Shown: positions 7,745-21,042 of the stretch, piece by piece
How positions within the stretch are numbered: the first letter of the stretch is position 1
Layout of the letters: each line of letters opens with the position of its first letter
Source of the DNA: Crocodylus rhombifer
Lineage: Eukaryota; Chordata; Crocodylia; Crocodylidae
DNA: 64,000 nucleotides
Direction: 5' to 3'
Assembly: GCA_038503035.1 (NCBI GenBank)
Contig: JAVSML010024434.1
Location: forward strand, 350,177 to 414,176
The notes under the pieces: generated by a model
Told to the model about the DNA's origin: nothing
The model's input: the letters and a program-made list of their open reading frames with translations, nothing else
The model's database searches: none
Translations under genes and position numbers: made by a program

Positions 7745-9930
7745 ATGATATCTGAGAAATTTTTATTGATAAATGGAAGACAGAAGTATCAAGGGCCATC
7801 AAGGGAGTCAAGGGCCCTAGACTTTAAGAGGGCCAACTTCAATGAGTTGAGGAGATTAATGGGAGAGGCACTGGGTCCTCAAGAGTAGGGGAACTCAGTG
7901 CCCAAGATGAGTGGTCATTCCTTAAGGAGTCAATACTCAGAGCACAAGGGGTGACAATTCCAACAAGAAGCAAGGGGGGGCAAAAGTGCCCAAAAGCACC
8001 CCTGGCTCACCAAGGGCATTTGTGAATACCTGAATGCCAAAAAAGGAGGCATACACCTGGTGGAAGGGAAGAGCTATCACCAAAGAGGAGTATGCCTCCA
8101 CTGCTCGAGTCTGTAGGGTGGCTGTTAGAAAAGCTAAGGCAGATATTGAGATAGGGCTAGCATCAAGGATCAAAGATAATAAAAAGTCCTTTTTTAAATA
8201 TGTAGGGAGAATGAAGACGGCACCGGGGAATGTGGGACCCCTGAAGGATATGCTTGGCAATCTGGTGGTTGCACCAGAGGAGAAAGCAGACCTCTTTAAC
8301 AAATTCTTCGCCTCCATTTTCTTGTGCAGGGACCAGGACTCCCCGACCAAGAATCCAGATGGACTTGGGAGAAACGCTGCCAGGCCTAAGGTCGGGGAGG
8401 ACCGGGTTAGAGAGCTTCTGGAGGGGCTGGATATGTTCAAATCAGCAAGTCCAGATGCTCTCCACCCCAGGGTGTTGAGGGAACTGGCAGGGGTTATTGC
8501 AGGGCCCCTGGCACGGCTTTACGAACACTCGTGGTGCTCTGGCCAGGTGTCAGATGACTGGAAGAAAGCCAACGTGGTCCCCATCTTTAAAAAAGGGAAG
8601 AGGGAGGACCCGGGCAACTATAGGCCCATTAGTCTTACTTCAATCCTGGGGAAACTCTTTGAGAAGATTATCAAGGAGCACATCTGTGATGAGCCAGCAG
8701 CGGGGATGATGCTCAAGGGCAACCAGCATGGTTTCATTAGGGGCAGGTCCTGTCAGACCAACCTGACTGCCTTCTATGATCAGATCACAAAAGCTTTGGA
8801 CGCAGGTGTTGCGGTAGATGTAGTCTTTCTGGACTTCAGCAAGGCCTTTGACACTGTCTCTCACCCCGTTCTCATTAAAAAACTAGGTGACTGTGGCACC
8901 GAGGCCTACAGTCAGATGGATTGCTAATTGGCTGAAGGGTCGTACTCAGAGGGTGGTGGTGGACGGGTCTTTTTTGACCTGGAGGGAAGTGGGCAGTGGA
9001 GTCACCCAGGGCTCGGTCCTTGGGCCCACGCTGTTCAATTTCTTTATTAGTGACTTGGACGACGGGCTGAAAAGCAGCCTGTTTAAATTTGCTGATGATA
9101 CTAAGATTTGGGGTGAGGTGGGCATGCTAGTAGGGAAGGACAGATTACAGCAGGACCTGGACAGGTTACAGGGGTGGGCTAATGAAAATAGGATGGGTTT
9201 CAATACTGACAAGTGCAGGGCGCTGCACTTGGGGAGCAGGAACCAACAGCACACTTATAAGCTGGGAAACTCCCTTCTTGAGAGCATGGTGGCAGAAAGA
9301 GATCTTGGAGTCATTATTGACTCCAAGATGAACATGGGCCGACAGTGCGAGGTGCATCTCAAGTAGGGCCAAGGAGGCGATCCTCCCCCTCTGTGCAACA
9401 CTGGTCAGGCCGCAGCTGGAGTACTGCGTCCAGTTCTGGGCGCCGCACTTCAGGAGGGATGTGGACAGCATGGAGAAGGTCCAGAGGAGGCCACTCTCAT
9501 GATCCGGGGACAGCAGGGCAGGCCCTACAAGGAGAGGCTACAGGACCTGAACCTGTTCAGCCTTCGCAAGGGAAGGCTGAGGGGGGACCTGGTGGCCATC
9601 TATAAACTCACTAGGGGGGACCAGCAGGGTTTGGGAGACACCTTGTTCCCCCGAGCGCCCCCTGGGGTAACAAGCAATAACGGCCACAAGTTGTTATTGA
9701 GTAGTTTAGACTAGACATCTGAAGCCGCTACCTCATGGTCAGGGCAGCTAGGAGCTTGAACCGACTTCCAGGGCAAGTGGTGCTGGCTCCTACCCTGGGG
9801 TCTTCAAGAGGAGGCTTGACATCTACCTGGCTGGGGTCATTTGAGCCCAGTTTTCTCTCCTGCCCAGGGCAGGGGGTCGGACCTAATGATCTACAAGGTC
9901 CCTTCCAACCCTACGTCTATGAACCTATGA
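7745..9930 (+). mobile_element. CR1 LINE, 5'-truncated, RT decayed
   Basis: A CR1 of a different subfamily from the copy at 2272. It starts near the endonuclease-RT linker (7745-7810) and ends with a CR1 3' UTR and a CTATGAACCTATGAA tail near 9930. Coding blocks: 8034-8927 (RT fingers and palm, with VFLDFSKAFDTVSH), 8887-9366 (WIANWLKGRTQRVVVDGS, GVTQGSVLGP and FADDTKIWGE) and 9499-9714 (C-terminal region). Frameshifts near 8905 and 9350, and stops further on, break the frame. The usual GVPQG is GVTQG here. It shares many residues with the fragment at 43826 (HLGSRNQQ), so those two belong to one subfamily. Confidence 0.93.
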
Positions 9931-11267
9931 AAGTACACCTCTGTCAGCTCCACCTACGTGATATCCCAAAATAAGGTCTTATTCTCAACAAGTGGTGCTG
10001 ATATTCAAAATGCAGCTGTGTATACTTGGGTCCCTAATGGGTTTCTTGAACTTGACTCCCTCTCATCAGGACTTAGACACACCAGAGGACTTCTCAGTCT
10101 TGGACTCCTCTTAGTGCAGATGCTCTGAGAAGCTTCTTGGCTCTATCTCTACTTTTTTACAGGGGAAGGTGAAGAAGTAAGTGGTAAGATCCACCCATTA
10201 ACTAACCCTAAAATGAGGGATCACTCTTCTTAAATACTTTGATGAGCAATAATTTGATGAGCAACTGACACTGAGTCAATCTTAGCAATAATGTTGATTG
10301 TTCATCAGCTCTTGAGTGGGGAAGCTCACGCCTCTCAGAGCTTCTATTTCAGGCTTACTTTATTGCTGCATCATCTGTATTCAGTTCGTACTTTCAAGAT
10401 ATACTTTACAACTCTCACCAGCTAGGGATTTACTCTATTAAATGAAAGCTGTGTAGAAATAAAGCCACTAGCCTGAGAGAAGTGTTGGTCTGTCATGACC
10501 CAAGCCAATTTTGTGTCCTTCTCCTATATAATTTCTTGTATCTGGTTATCAGCACAGGGCAAAATTATAGGGTTTAGAAGAGATTATGAAGGAGAACCCT
10601 GTGTTCCCCTTCCTCAGCTCCCATCCCACAGCCATCACTGTATTAAAGGAGCAAATGAAATGAAAAAGTGGGTATTGGAAGGAGGGAGGAAGCAATCAGT
10701 CCAAGTGGCCTACAGCTCACATGCTAACTTTTAGGAAAGGAACTCTGGAGTATTTAATAGGTACAAGTAGTTATGACCATGGAAGTCATAGCAAAACATT
10801 AAATAAAGCAGCCATTTTCCACATGCATATTTAATAGTTAGCATGTCTAACTATGTATCCCTGCCATCTCCAGAGGCCACTGTCTTTGCCATCAGGACAA
10901 CTGTAATTTGCTCCATTAAGAAAACCATGCTTCCTAGACCACAGGCAATGCATTCCCAGCAAGTCACGGATATAGAACCTTGATCTGATAATGCATGGGC
11001 CTTTACCATATTACAGGCTTAGCCTTCTGATCCTTTTCATGTGCTCCAAATAATCTCTGGCATAAGGTCATTCCTGAATCTCAGCTACTTCAGTGTGTGT
11101 GTGTGGAGGTGAATGCATGTATGCAGACACACACATGCACAAATAAGGTAGATCCTGGAAATCTATGTTGCCTTCCCAGGGATCCTTGGTAAGCCACTTC
11201 AAAATGTTTAGCTATTATGCCAATGAATGCTTTCGCACAATTTTAGCTGTGACTTGAGGATAATGAT
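9931..11267. other. Non-coding DNA, no gene seen
   Basis: Single-copy-looking sequence with only short chance frames. A small GT-rich patch lies at 11092-11104 with a nearby CACACACA stretch (about 11125). Nothing else was recognised. Confidence 0.5.
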
Positions 11268-11350
11268 GTCATGACTTCTTCACAGGGGGCCTGTGAGGCT
11301 AATTAGTGATTGGAAAGCGCTTTAGGATCCTCAGATGGGAAGTACTAGCA
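11268..11350 (+). repeat. MIR/CORE-SINE-like tail remnant
   Basis: A GTGAGGCTAATTAG stretch followed by GGAAAGCGCTTTAGGATCCT resembles the MIR 3' part, which includes an AAGCGCTTTGAGATCC-like block. Short and diverged. Confidence 0.45.
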
Positions 11351-13656
11351 AAGGACAAAAGATTTTTATTCATCCAAAAAGGTTTTTACTTTATTTGCAC
11401 TGTGTAACTGGGGAGTTCCAAAAGCTCATTCTATTTCCCAGCATGCAAAGCCTTCTGATTCTGCATAACATCATCTCAAACCACACGTCTAAAAGGAGAT
11501 AAGGATGAAGTCATCTTTGTTGCTGTCAGCTGTGGAGAAAAGCAGCAGAGTATGCCAGGAGGTTATCCTAATTGCTTACAAAAATAACCCTCTGTGGTAT
11601 GTGAACTGATTGTGGCAGGCTCAGAAGATGGTTCCCTTCCTGTGTATTAGTTGTCTGGAACGAGCAAAAATCAAAGCCCTCAAAATTAAATTTCATTTGG
11701 ACAATTTTTAGAGGAAGTGTGTCATCCCTGACCAAATCTTTTTGGAAGCAGCTCGCTGCATTTCTTCGTGCAGCAAATCTGGCAAGAGGATGTCACTCAA
11801 GCTTGTAAATCAGTACTCTTTCCATTAATCTCTAGGGTCTCTCTGCATGATAATGAAAGCATGGAAATCTCTTCCACGTTCACTTTAAAAGATGATGATT
11901 TGTCTGTTTCTTTACAGATGACAGTTCCTGCATACAGGTTATAACTGGAAACTTCTTTAAACTTTTGGTGTGTTTTAGATAAACACTTAGCATGTTGGAA
12001 TTACTTCTTGTAAAGAGCTGGGTCAACATGCACGGTCAGGCTTATGATTTTAAAATGATAGATGTGTGTGCTATTTGGATCAGAGTAGCTATGCAGAGTG
12101 CTGTGCCTTGCATTGCATAAGTTTCAGATATATTGAGATGCCGGAGTTTTCTTGGTAAAATACCGCATAAATCGCTGCCTTCCCTGCTACTCATAATCAT
12201 GGGATATGCCTTTTGTAATGAGTTTAGTCATCCTCATTGCTAATGACTGTATTTTGATGAGCTCTCCTGGGTATAACTAGTGGTAGAATTTTCACTGGGG
12301 AGAACTGTTTTTCCAGTTGTCTATTGCAGACACAGGTATGTTGTTGACTGAACTATGTTCAACATCTAGTCCTTACCTCCTGTTTTGAAAGGCTCCCTTA
12401 AGTTATCCATCTCTACAGAATATTAATCTTCCATCACTGCATGGCAGTAGCCACTATTGACCACAGTTATTCTTCAGTTGGACACAGTTTAATGGTTTCC
12501 ACATAGTTAGGATGTTTTATAATGGCTGGCAAACTTTCCAAGTACAAACTCTATAATTGTCACAGGGTTCTCAAATTAGTTTCACTAGGGCATAGCCTAA
12601 TAGCACACTTTAGATATAGGTATTACATTACTATTAGTGTCTTAATGCCAGTACATGTTGTTTGTCCACAGGTCTCTAACGATCTGTTAGTTTGTTTAAC
12701 TGAGGTTCTTCCCAATCTTTTCTAGAAACCTGGTGGAGATCTACAAAATTTAAACTCTCAGCCTCTTGCGTTGTTCTCATACCATAGCGATTTCTTTTTC
12801 CCAACCACTTGTGTTCATTATTTTAAACTTTCCAGCTTTCCTGATTGCATGTGCCATGACTACATGGTTAGCACCAGGCTCTTGTGCTGCTTAGACTCCC
12901 GCATTTCTATCATGTAATACAGATACATGAATCATTCTACTTGTGATGCACTCAGAGGAGCATTTTGGTCTTCACGGCCATTACTGACGCTGATGAAACT
13001 TACATAATGTATTTTTCTAGGTCTGAATCTTTAACAGCTTGAGTAACTGTTTTCTTTCTCATCCCCACAATGAGTGTGCAAGTGTGTGAGTCACTGTTAT
13101 TTTGATTTTTTAAAAAGATGTAATCTCTGTCTTTCCGCTTGTATGTGACCTGTAAATTATTTCAGAACATTTTAGTTTATGGTCTTGTCGAAACAGGAGC
13201 CTTTCAAATCACGTCAGTAGCCTCTGTATCAGGAGTATTGCTTCTTGAAGCTGCTGTAATTCAGACTATTGATAAAACAGTTACCGAAACACATTTGTAT
13301 CTATCTAACACTTAGAAATTATACTGACCTATTCCTCCTAATTATTTAGAAAGCCAGTAATAAAACAAAACTTATCAAACAATCCTTGGGGTTGCTGACT
13401 CATGTTAGAGCAGCCTTAGGACTGCTCTAATGCGTGCAGATGTTAACAACCCCAGAGCAAGTCTTACCCTGCTGAGGGATCACCACACCAGAACACAGTT
13501 CAGTTGTGCCTTTCTACTGTCCCGTACACTCCCAAATAAACACCCGATTCTGAGAATAATATGCTATTAGTAGGCAGTGATTATTCTGATTGTGGTTGCT
13601 TTTCGATCTCTTTGTGCTGACAAAGCATTGTGTGTTGTCTGTGTGAAGGCTTAGGA
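11351..13656. other. AT-rich non-coding DNA, no gene seen
   Basis: About 2.3 kb with no recognisable repeat or exon. No strong splice-site pair flanking an open frame was noticed. It could be intronic or intergenic. Confidence 0.45.
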
Positions 13657-13843
13657 CAGGGGCAGGCAATTATTTCAGGCGGAGGGCCTCTTACTGAGTT
13701 TTGGCAAGTTATCAAGGGCCACATGACGGGCAGCCAGGGGCAGATAAATATTAATTTTCTAAATTTTTTAGGGGCCCAGCGGGCCAGATAGAATGGCCTG
13801 GTGGGCTGCATCTGGCCTGCAGGCCACATTTTGCCCACCCCTG
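13657..13843. mobile_element. 187-bp hAT-type MITE, copy 1
   Basis: Starts CAGGGGCAGGCAATTATTT and ends ACATTTTGCCCACCCCTG, imperfect inverted repeats of one another. The 8-bp duplication GCTTAGGA is perfect at 13649-13656 and 13844-13851. A second copy of the same length is at 14802-14988. Confidence 0.92.
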
Positions 13844-13851
13844 GCTTAGGA

Positions 13852-14184
13852 TCTGGTCTTTAAAGGAGAGCATGTAGGACACAAAGATGCAAATAGGATT
13901 TGGGGTTCTTAGCTCAGATTTCTACATATTCTGATCTCACTTTAGAAGTAAACCAAAGCCAAATCAATTTGTACCGCAAGCCATACGCAGAGTCATGTAT
14001 AAACATAGCTCTTTGTCATTTTCCTTAATGTGTTCATTTTGCTCCATGACAGGTTTCACTCCTGAGAGCCAATGCCCTCTCATTGACACTTGCACTGAAG
14101 TTATCAAGTTATCAAATTATTTGAAGTTATCAAATAAGTCATTATTACAGGAGCAGGAAAGATATTATAGTCCTCATGAAATGG
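13852..14184. other. Non-coding spacer, no gene seen
   Basis: About 330 bp between a MITE and a MIR remnant. Around 14098-14135 the motif GAAGTTATCAA recurs three times in degenerate form. Nothing else was recognised. Confidence 0.4.
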
Positions 14185-14345
14185 TGTTGGATTGGGAGTC
14201 AGGAACTTCCAGAAAAACTGCCTATGCCAGTGACTTGCTGGGTCGCCTTTGACAAGTCCCTTAATCTGTGTCCCTATTTGTAAAATGGGACAACACCATG
14301 AGGCTCAATTAATCTCTGTGGGCAGCTTGAAGGTACTGTATATAG
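14185..14345 (+). repeat. MIR/CORE-SINE-like element
   Basis: The order GATTGGGAGTCAGGAAC, GACTTGCTGGGTCGCCTTTG, ACAAGTCCCTTAATCTGTG and TTTGTAAAATGGGACAAC is the characteristic order of MIR-type SINEs (tRNA-derived head, core, then the AAAATGGG block). It is diverged. Confidence 0.7.
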
Positions 14346-14584
14346 TTTTATGCAAGGGGTTTTTTATATTTATTAACCACTTCTTGTCATAAGTCCACAA
14401 TTATGAATGGCTTCACTCCAATAGAAAAAGCAGCAGTTCTGGAAGAGGATGGTCCTTATGGAAAACAATGAGGCCAGATCTTCAGGTGGCCTCATTGTGG
14501 ACTGCAGAGTTTGCATGGTTATGCCAAGCTCAAACGAGGTGGGAATCCTGCTCAAATATTTTCAGTGACAGTGGTGATATTAAA

Positions 14585-15822
14585 ATCACAGAATCATAGG
14601 ATCAAAGAAAATTAGGGTTAGAAGGGACATCAGGATGTCATCGAGTCTCAAAGCATGATTATCCTCAACTAGATCATCTCAGCCAAGGCTTTGTCTAGCT
14701 GAGTCTTAAAAACCTCCAAGGATGGAGGAGATTCCACAATCTCTCTGGGTAACCTACTCCAGTGCTTTACTACCCTCCTAGTGAGAAAGCTCTGCCTAAT
14801 ACAGGGGCGGGCAATTATTTTGGGCGGAAAGCCACTTACTGAGTTTTGGCGAGCCATCGAGGACCACATGACAGGCAGCCCAGGGCAGATAAATATTAAT
14901 TTTCTAAATTTTTTACGGGCCCTGAGGGCCAGATAGAATGACCTAGCAGGCCACATCTGCTCCCCGGGCCACATTTTGCCCACCCCTGGCCTAATTTTTA
15001 ACCTAAACTTCCCTTGCTGCAACTTGAGCACATTGCTCCTTGTTCTGTCATCTGCCACCACTGAGAACAGTCTAGCTCCATCTTCTTTGGGACCACGCAT
15101 CAGGTAGTTGAAGGCTGCTATTAAATCCCATCTCCGTCTTCTCTTCTGCAGAGTAAATAAGCCCAGTTCCCTCAACCTCTCCTCATAAGGCCTGTGCTGC
15201 AGTCCCTAACCGTTTTTGTTGCCGTCCGCTGGACTTTCTCCAATCTGTCTACATCCTTTCTGTATGGGGGCACCCCAAACATGACACTACTCCAGTGTGG
15301 CCTCATCAGTACTGAATAGAGGGAATAATCACGTCCCTCGATCTGCTGGCAGTGCTTCTACTAATGCTGCCCAGGATGCTGTTAGCTTTCTTTCCAACAA
15401 GGGCACACCATTGGCTCATCTTCAGCTTATTTTCCACTATAACCCCCAGGTCTTTTCTGCAGATCTGCTGCCCAGCCAGTCAGCCCCCAGCCTGTTCTGG
15501 TGCTCAGGATTGTTTCTTCCTAAGTGCAGGACTTTGCACTTGTCGTTGTTGAACCTCATGAGATTTCTTTTGGTCCAATCCTTATATTTGTCAAAGTCTC
15601 TATGAATCCTAACTAGCCCTGTCTTCCAGCCTATCCGCTATTCCCTTCCGCTTGGTGTCATCCATGAGCTTGCTGAGGGCACACTCCCCATCCCATCTTT
15701 CAGGTCATTGATAAAGATATTGAACAGAACTGGACCCAAAACCGACCCCTGGGGCACTCCATTTGACGCTGACTGCCAGCTAAACATTGAACCATTGATT
15801 ATTACTCTTTGAGCTCAATACT
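14585..15822 (-). mobile_element. CR1 LINE fragment, older subfamily, split by a MITE
   Basis: The minus strand encodes the C-terminal part of CR1 ORF2 in pieces: [11 protein letters not shown] near 15745-15770, LMDDTK in place of FADDTK near 15660, RELGLFTLQKRRRRWDL near 15120-15175, and RLPREIVESPPSLEVFK near 14690-14760. The 3' UTR and an ATGATTCTGTGA-type tail lie at 14585-14640. It is 5'-truncated near 15822. The 187-bp MITE at 14802-14988 is inserted in it. The wording differs from the CR1 copies at 2272 and 7745, so it is a separate lineage. Confidence 0.88.
14802..14988. mobile_element. 187-bp hAT-type MITE, copy 2
   Basis: Starts CAGGGGCGGGCAATTATTTT and ends ACATTTTGCCCACCCCTG. Flanks GCCTAATA (14794-14801) and GCCTAATT (14989-14996) match at 7 of 8 bases. 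Same length and plan as 13657-13843, and inserted in a CR1. Confidence 0.9.
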
Positions 15823-18800
15823 AGGAACACATTGGGCAAAGTCATTTCTCTTTACTAGAGATCATTATTCACTCTTTTCCCAGTATCCCAAAGCCTGTGA
15901 CTTCTAACTGTCCAAGATGTCGTTCTGAGGTGGGGAAAGAGTTAACATTTCCCACACATTCTTTTAATTATATCAGTCCTCCTGGCATCAAAGCTGACTT
16001 TTAGATGCTAGATTTTTGTAGCAATGCCAAGAAGCATTTAACATGTTGCAGTTGCTGCTTCTGTTGTTGTAATTTTTGAAAAAAGAGGGGGGAAAACAGT
16101 TCCCCCATGTGCCTCTACTTAAGACACTGTTTTTCTTTGAGGAATGAGTTCACATGATCATAAAGATGCCAGAGATAAATCCCTTCCCATGTTTTGTATT
16201 TGCAAAATCGAATGATTATTATGCCAAGGTGGATAGCTTGAACTGCTGTATCGTTTGACTTTTCCAAATCTCTTTTTCCTTCTATTCACAAACCTGAAGA
16301 GAATCAGAAGATAAAAGGTAGCTCCTTCAACTTTTTAGAAAGCTTCACCAGCCAAAGGTTCTTGACCACGTGATCGATATAAATATTTTCCCCACAGCTT
16401 GTTTGTTTTTTCAAAGTTGGCCAGGACCCAGGCTGTGAGTTCCAGAAATGGTTAAGATAACAAATGTGGAGAGCAACATCCAAAGACGTTTCAAAGAGCC
16501 GTATTTTAAAAACTCAATTGTACCATTTTGGGGCTTTGTACAAATACCAGATTATCCACATCTCCTATCTGATCTGGTGCATGGTAATTAGTAATGATGC
16601 TATCTATGACCAAGATACTAAAAATAAATGCTTAAGGTTAGACTTCAAATTCAGTCAGGCATCTATTTCAGAAGAAGCTGAGCCCTTAATTCATTCCACT
16701 GCTTTCAGTAGTCAATCACAGTTTGTTAACATTATTTATATTAATATTTATAAATAAATTCCCTCTCGGAGTGGTACAAAGCAATCTCCAAACGCTTTCA
16801 CCTCCATTCCGTTTTTTCCACCTCTTTCCCTAATATGGTTTGGGTATTTTTTTATTTACACACACGCACACGCACTCACACACACACACACTCCCCCTCT
16901 TCCTCTCCTTCAAACTAGCTGGCCTAGCTTAAAATTTTTTTAGGCATGTGTTCATGAGAAACAAAATCAGCCTGTTGCAAAATGCTTATTGAATTGTATC
17001 ATATGTAGCCCGCTAACTGAGCGCTCCAGCATGCTTGATGTATGCTGTTCTAAATGTATGCTTCAGATTCTGGGCAAGAGAAAAGGATTGGAAAATTTGC
17101 AGAGCCCCCTTCCTTTTCTGTGGAAGTCTGAGGGTGGTTGGAGTCAGAGGCAGTTAGGATGGATGAGGCTTTAGGAATCACATTTTTCAAACTCTTGTTC
17201 TGAAGTACAATTGGGGGTTTTTTAGCATGGGAAATTCAATCCTGAGATTAGGGATTTCAGGGATACGCAAGTTGCCTACATTTCTATGAATTATTTTACT
17301 TTTTAGTTATTACAAAATCTCTCTCTTCCGAGCCTTGAGACTCAGGGTGTGGATCACTGCATTCCAGTGTATACAAGTGTTTTTCCCATCCCCAAGTATT
17401 TTATTAAATTTCCTGGGAATCTAATCACACAATACCCAACTTCAGTCTTCATCTTCATTGGCGTCATTACTTGGAAGAGGCAGAAGCAACTATTCTCCCA
17501 TGACCAGCATTGGGCAAGACGGGTAATAAAACTAAGTGTTCATGGCATTGCTACATTTGTTATGTGCAAGCTGATGACAGTTTTTTATAGCCTCATCCCA
17601 AAACCACCAGTGGTCAGTCTTCCGTGGCGGGGGGTGAAGGGAGGGTTGTGTTCTCGGGTGCAGATCATGCCCAAGCCCACTCAGCTTTTGCCAAACATTC
17701 ACATGTAAAAAGATTCAAAGACGAGGTTTTCTTTCTGGCCACAATTTTGCAAGATTGAAAGAGTTCATTGAAAACAAAAACAGGACATCCTGCCAGCTTC
17801 TGCCTCCATTGACATTTCAGGGTCTGAAGTAAAGTATTTTTTGTACTACTGTAAATAGCTGTATTATCAGTTTGCTGTCCTTGTGAAATACAGCCACACT
17901 TGGTCCGCAGAATCCAGAGGGGTGAATCTACATTTAAATTAAAAATGATCAACATTTGCACCTGACGTGACTAAATTAGTTACTTGGGTTTGTAGGATGT
18001 GATTCAAAGATGGCTGACTACAATGGGCATTGGACCAGCTCGGTAATGCAGTTATTGATGTCATGGATAAAATGTGCCTGCCAGGGGTAGAGATGACTTT
18101 ACTTTTTGCCAATGTGCATTTCTGCTTAACTCCCAAGATGACTCTGCTTCTTATTAATGTGCCTTTCTCCTTTTTTCTTACTCCTTGCACGTCATTTTCT
18201 GTGTCATGTAACCAACAGAAATTGGAAAAAGTCGTGATGTACATGAATGGATTTCAGAAGTCTTAACTGGGTGACATAATTGAAGAACTGAAGTACAGGA
18301 GTATAGGCTGAGAAAAATAAGGCTTTACTAAAATAGGGCATCCTTGACTAGAAGAAATAATAGAAAACACATGTTTTTTCATTACACTTCTTGAGTTTTA
18401 AAATCACTTATAGGTGTTACCTCTGGGTAGAACAGATCTCTAAGATATTAATTTTAGTGAAGAAAAAAACAGGAAGCATTGTGGTTAATAATGAATGTAA
18501 GTGATCATGATAATCTGTGCTCAGATTTCTGTCCATAGCTGTTACAATTCTGTTGCCATTTGGAGCTGAGGCAGCTGCTAAGATGGGGCTTAAGAAGGGA
18601 GTCATTATTGACTGTCCTTAACATCGATACAATAGCATATCCTTTGCCAGGCAGGTGATCTGCTAGCATTACAGTAACAGCTGACACTTGAACACATAGG
18701 ACAAAGCTATCAAATTCCTTTTCCTTTTAAAATTAATTTTATATAATAGCAAGTAAAAATGCCACATCCAGCTAATTTCTACTCCCTCTTCTTTCGGCTC

Positions 18801-19835
18801 CATTGCAATATTTGCCCTTGTGGGGGACCAAGGGATTCTTCTGACAGGTTAGCAACGCTCCCTTCATGTGTGCAAGTTAACAAGGAGACCATGGATCACA
18901 GAGCTGGGAGCCAGCTGCTATCAAAATTAAAATAGATCTAATTCAAAGCACTCCTTCAGGGCTTGTCTGACACACAGAAGTCAGTGTGAGGGTGTGACTT
19001 CAAGTAGGCAGGATCAGCAGCTTACTCCACTGTGTACTAATATCCTCGCACAGACAAGGCCCAGAGGCTGGGACTGCCAGTGTTCGGTGAACAATAAGCA
19101 TCAGGGTGTGTGGACTCCCCCATGTCTAACCACACCTCTTCGACATACGCTGCTGCAGTGTGAAGCCTTCCTTCCGGGTTCAGCTTGTATTCCAGTGAAA
19201 GGCATACCTTGGGCTTTTCCTGATAAAATGTAACAAGTTGTTTATTTTCTCCTCTGCCCTGAAAATGCAGTGGGGAATTTCCCTTGTTCCACATGTTGTT
19301 CCTTATTACTTTTACACAGCTCCTTGCTAAGAAAAGGAGGGTGCAGCTGGCATGGTGTTGTGAGGACTCTGGAACGTCTTCTCAGCCTGATCCAGTAGGG
19401 TGCAAGTGTAGTTAGTGACCTTCTGGGCATGCTGCAAAAGCAAGGGGGCTGAGTATTTGCTTCCCATAGCAATGAAGGGCTACAAAGGAATTTGTGTGGG
19501 TGGCTGGCTGCATTTCAATCAATGCCTTAATGCTGCTGTGATTTAGCTGTATTTTTAATGATGTGTTCGGGTGCCTAGAGAGTGGAATAGATGGCTTTTT
19601 AGTTCCTATTTAAATGGAAATAAATAATTTTTGTTTCTCAATTATTCTACTGGGCAGTCATTTATTCAGGAGGCACACAGTGCTCTCCTTTTACTGACAG
19701 GTCTTTCCAAGTGTAGCAGCCCACAGGCCTAGAGTAATTAGGATGTATTCTAGCCAGAATAATATAAAAATAGCATGGGGCTCATTGAAGGGATTAAAAT
19801 CCGGCTAATTGATAGTCTCAACATGTAATTACGGA
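15823..19835. other. Non-coding DNA, no gene seen
   Basis: About 4 kb of single-copy-looking sequence. A CA-rich microsatellite lies at 16858-16892. Frames of up to about 120 codons occur (for example at 17349-17708) but carry no recognisable domain and have no supporting splice context. Confidence 0.5.
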
Positions 19836-20093
19836 TGAGGTATCATCAGTAAATGGTTCTGTTTCTAGGACAGTCCTCCAAGGACCAGCTCTTGGCCCCA
19901 TACTGTTTAATATTTTTATCAAATTTATTACTAAGACAGTTTGTAGATGATGCAAAGACTGGAGGAGTGGTGAGTAATGAAAAGGATAAGGCATTAGTAC
20001 AGTGTTGTCTTAATTATTTCATAAACAAGTTGCAAGCAAACAATCTCTGCTGTAATACAGACAAATGTATTGCCAAAAAAATATGAGAGTTTG
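19836..20093 (+). mobile_element. Old CR1-like LINE fragment, RT palm
   Basis: Broken frames read CR1-like RT: LQGPALGPILFNIFI around 19875-19925 and FVDDAKTGG near 19937-19970, the FADD box with a substitution. Heavily mutated. The matching downstream part appears to resume at 23940, so the old element was split by later insertions. Confidence 0.65.
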
Positions 20094-21042
20094 TAACAGG
20101 GGGCCTTCCTGGGGCCGGTTAGAAGTCGGCCCGCCCACCTGTTTCTGGGCTAACCACCTGCCTCTTTCATCTGCCATGCCTTGCTGGAAAATTATTAAGA
20201 TATTACCCACGTGGGAGGCTGCCCCTTTCCTGCCCCAATGCCAGAGGCCATTATCTGTGGCTCTGAGCCTTCCCTACACCGCAGACCATGCCTCTCAGAT
20301 GGCATCTAAGTTCTTAACATCTTCAGCCCCACACTGGGCCCCATAACCCTCTAATCTGGACCTCAACTAGATCCCCCTAATCAGGTGGGCTAGTACACTC
20401 TCATTCTGGGCTGCCTAGCTCCCTGAACTCTTCCCCCTCTCAGGTGTGGCCCTCCCTGGGACCTTTGGACACACAGGCCCTGGCCTCACCTCTAAGGCCA
20501 GTTGGAACCCTAGGCCCTTGGCTCTGGGCATCCCTTGCAGTGGGCCCCTGGACCTTTTGACCCTTCTGGTCCTGGCCCCAGCATTGACCAGTCAAGGGTG
20601 CCTCAAGTCAGGCTTCTGGGCAACTAGCCCACTCTCTCTAACACAGGTTCATCTTCTTGGGTCCTACTATGTGGTTACCCACCTGGTTGTGGGAGCTGGG
20701 GTTATTAAGGTGCCCCAACCTGCCTTTCACTGGGGAAGTAACTGGCCTGGCATTTCTTGGGAGCTCCCATGCCACCAGGAGCCCCACCAGGCCACCTATG
20801 CCCGGCAAGGTGCAGTTTTAGATCATGCCCAGGACCAGGAGCCTCCAAACCATCCCCATAAGCTCCTGCCTTCACCTCCAAGATCTTCCTGGAGCAGCAG
20901 AGCTCAGCAGGGAGATGTTTCTTCCTTGCTGGCTGGTCACAAACTGCTCCCCTTTCAGCACAGAGAGTTGGGTATTAAAATGGTCATCCTCATCAGGCAC
21001 ATGCCCTCTCCCTGGGTTGTAAGGTTCGCCACAGGGTTGTAA
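20094..21042. other. GC-rich block, possibly an LTR or other inserted element
   Basis: About 950 bp, pyrimidine-rich on the plus strand, opening TGTAACAGGGGGCC and closing near GCCACAGGGTTGTAATG. A 198-codon frame (20446-21042) is open but low in complexity and has no recognisable motif. Its position between two parts of an old CR1 implies insertion, and TG...CA ends are possible, but no target-site duplication was found. Confidence 0.35.

Noticed and set aside
16858..16892. CA-rich tract considered as a CRISPR-like or regulatory array
   Set aside because: Simple dinucleotide microsatellite with no spacers. No CRISPR array exists in the window.
20446..21042. 198-codon frame
   Set aside because: Low-complexity Pro/Leu/Ser-rich translation of a pyrimidine-rich block, with no motif or splice context.
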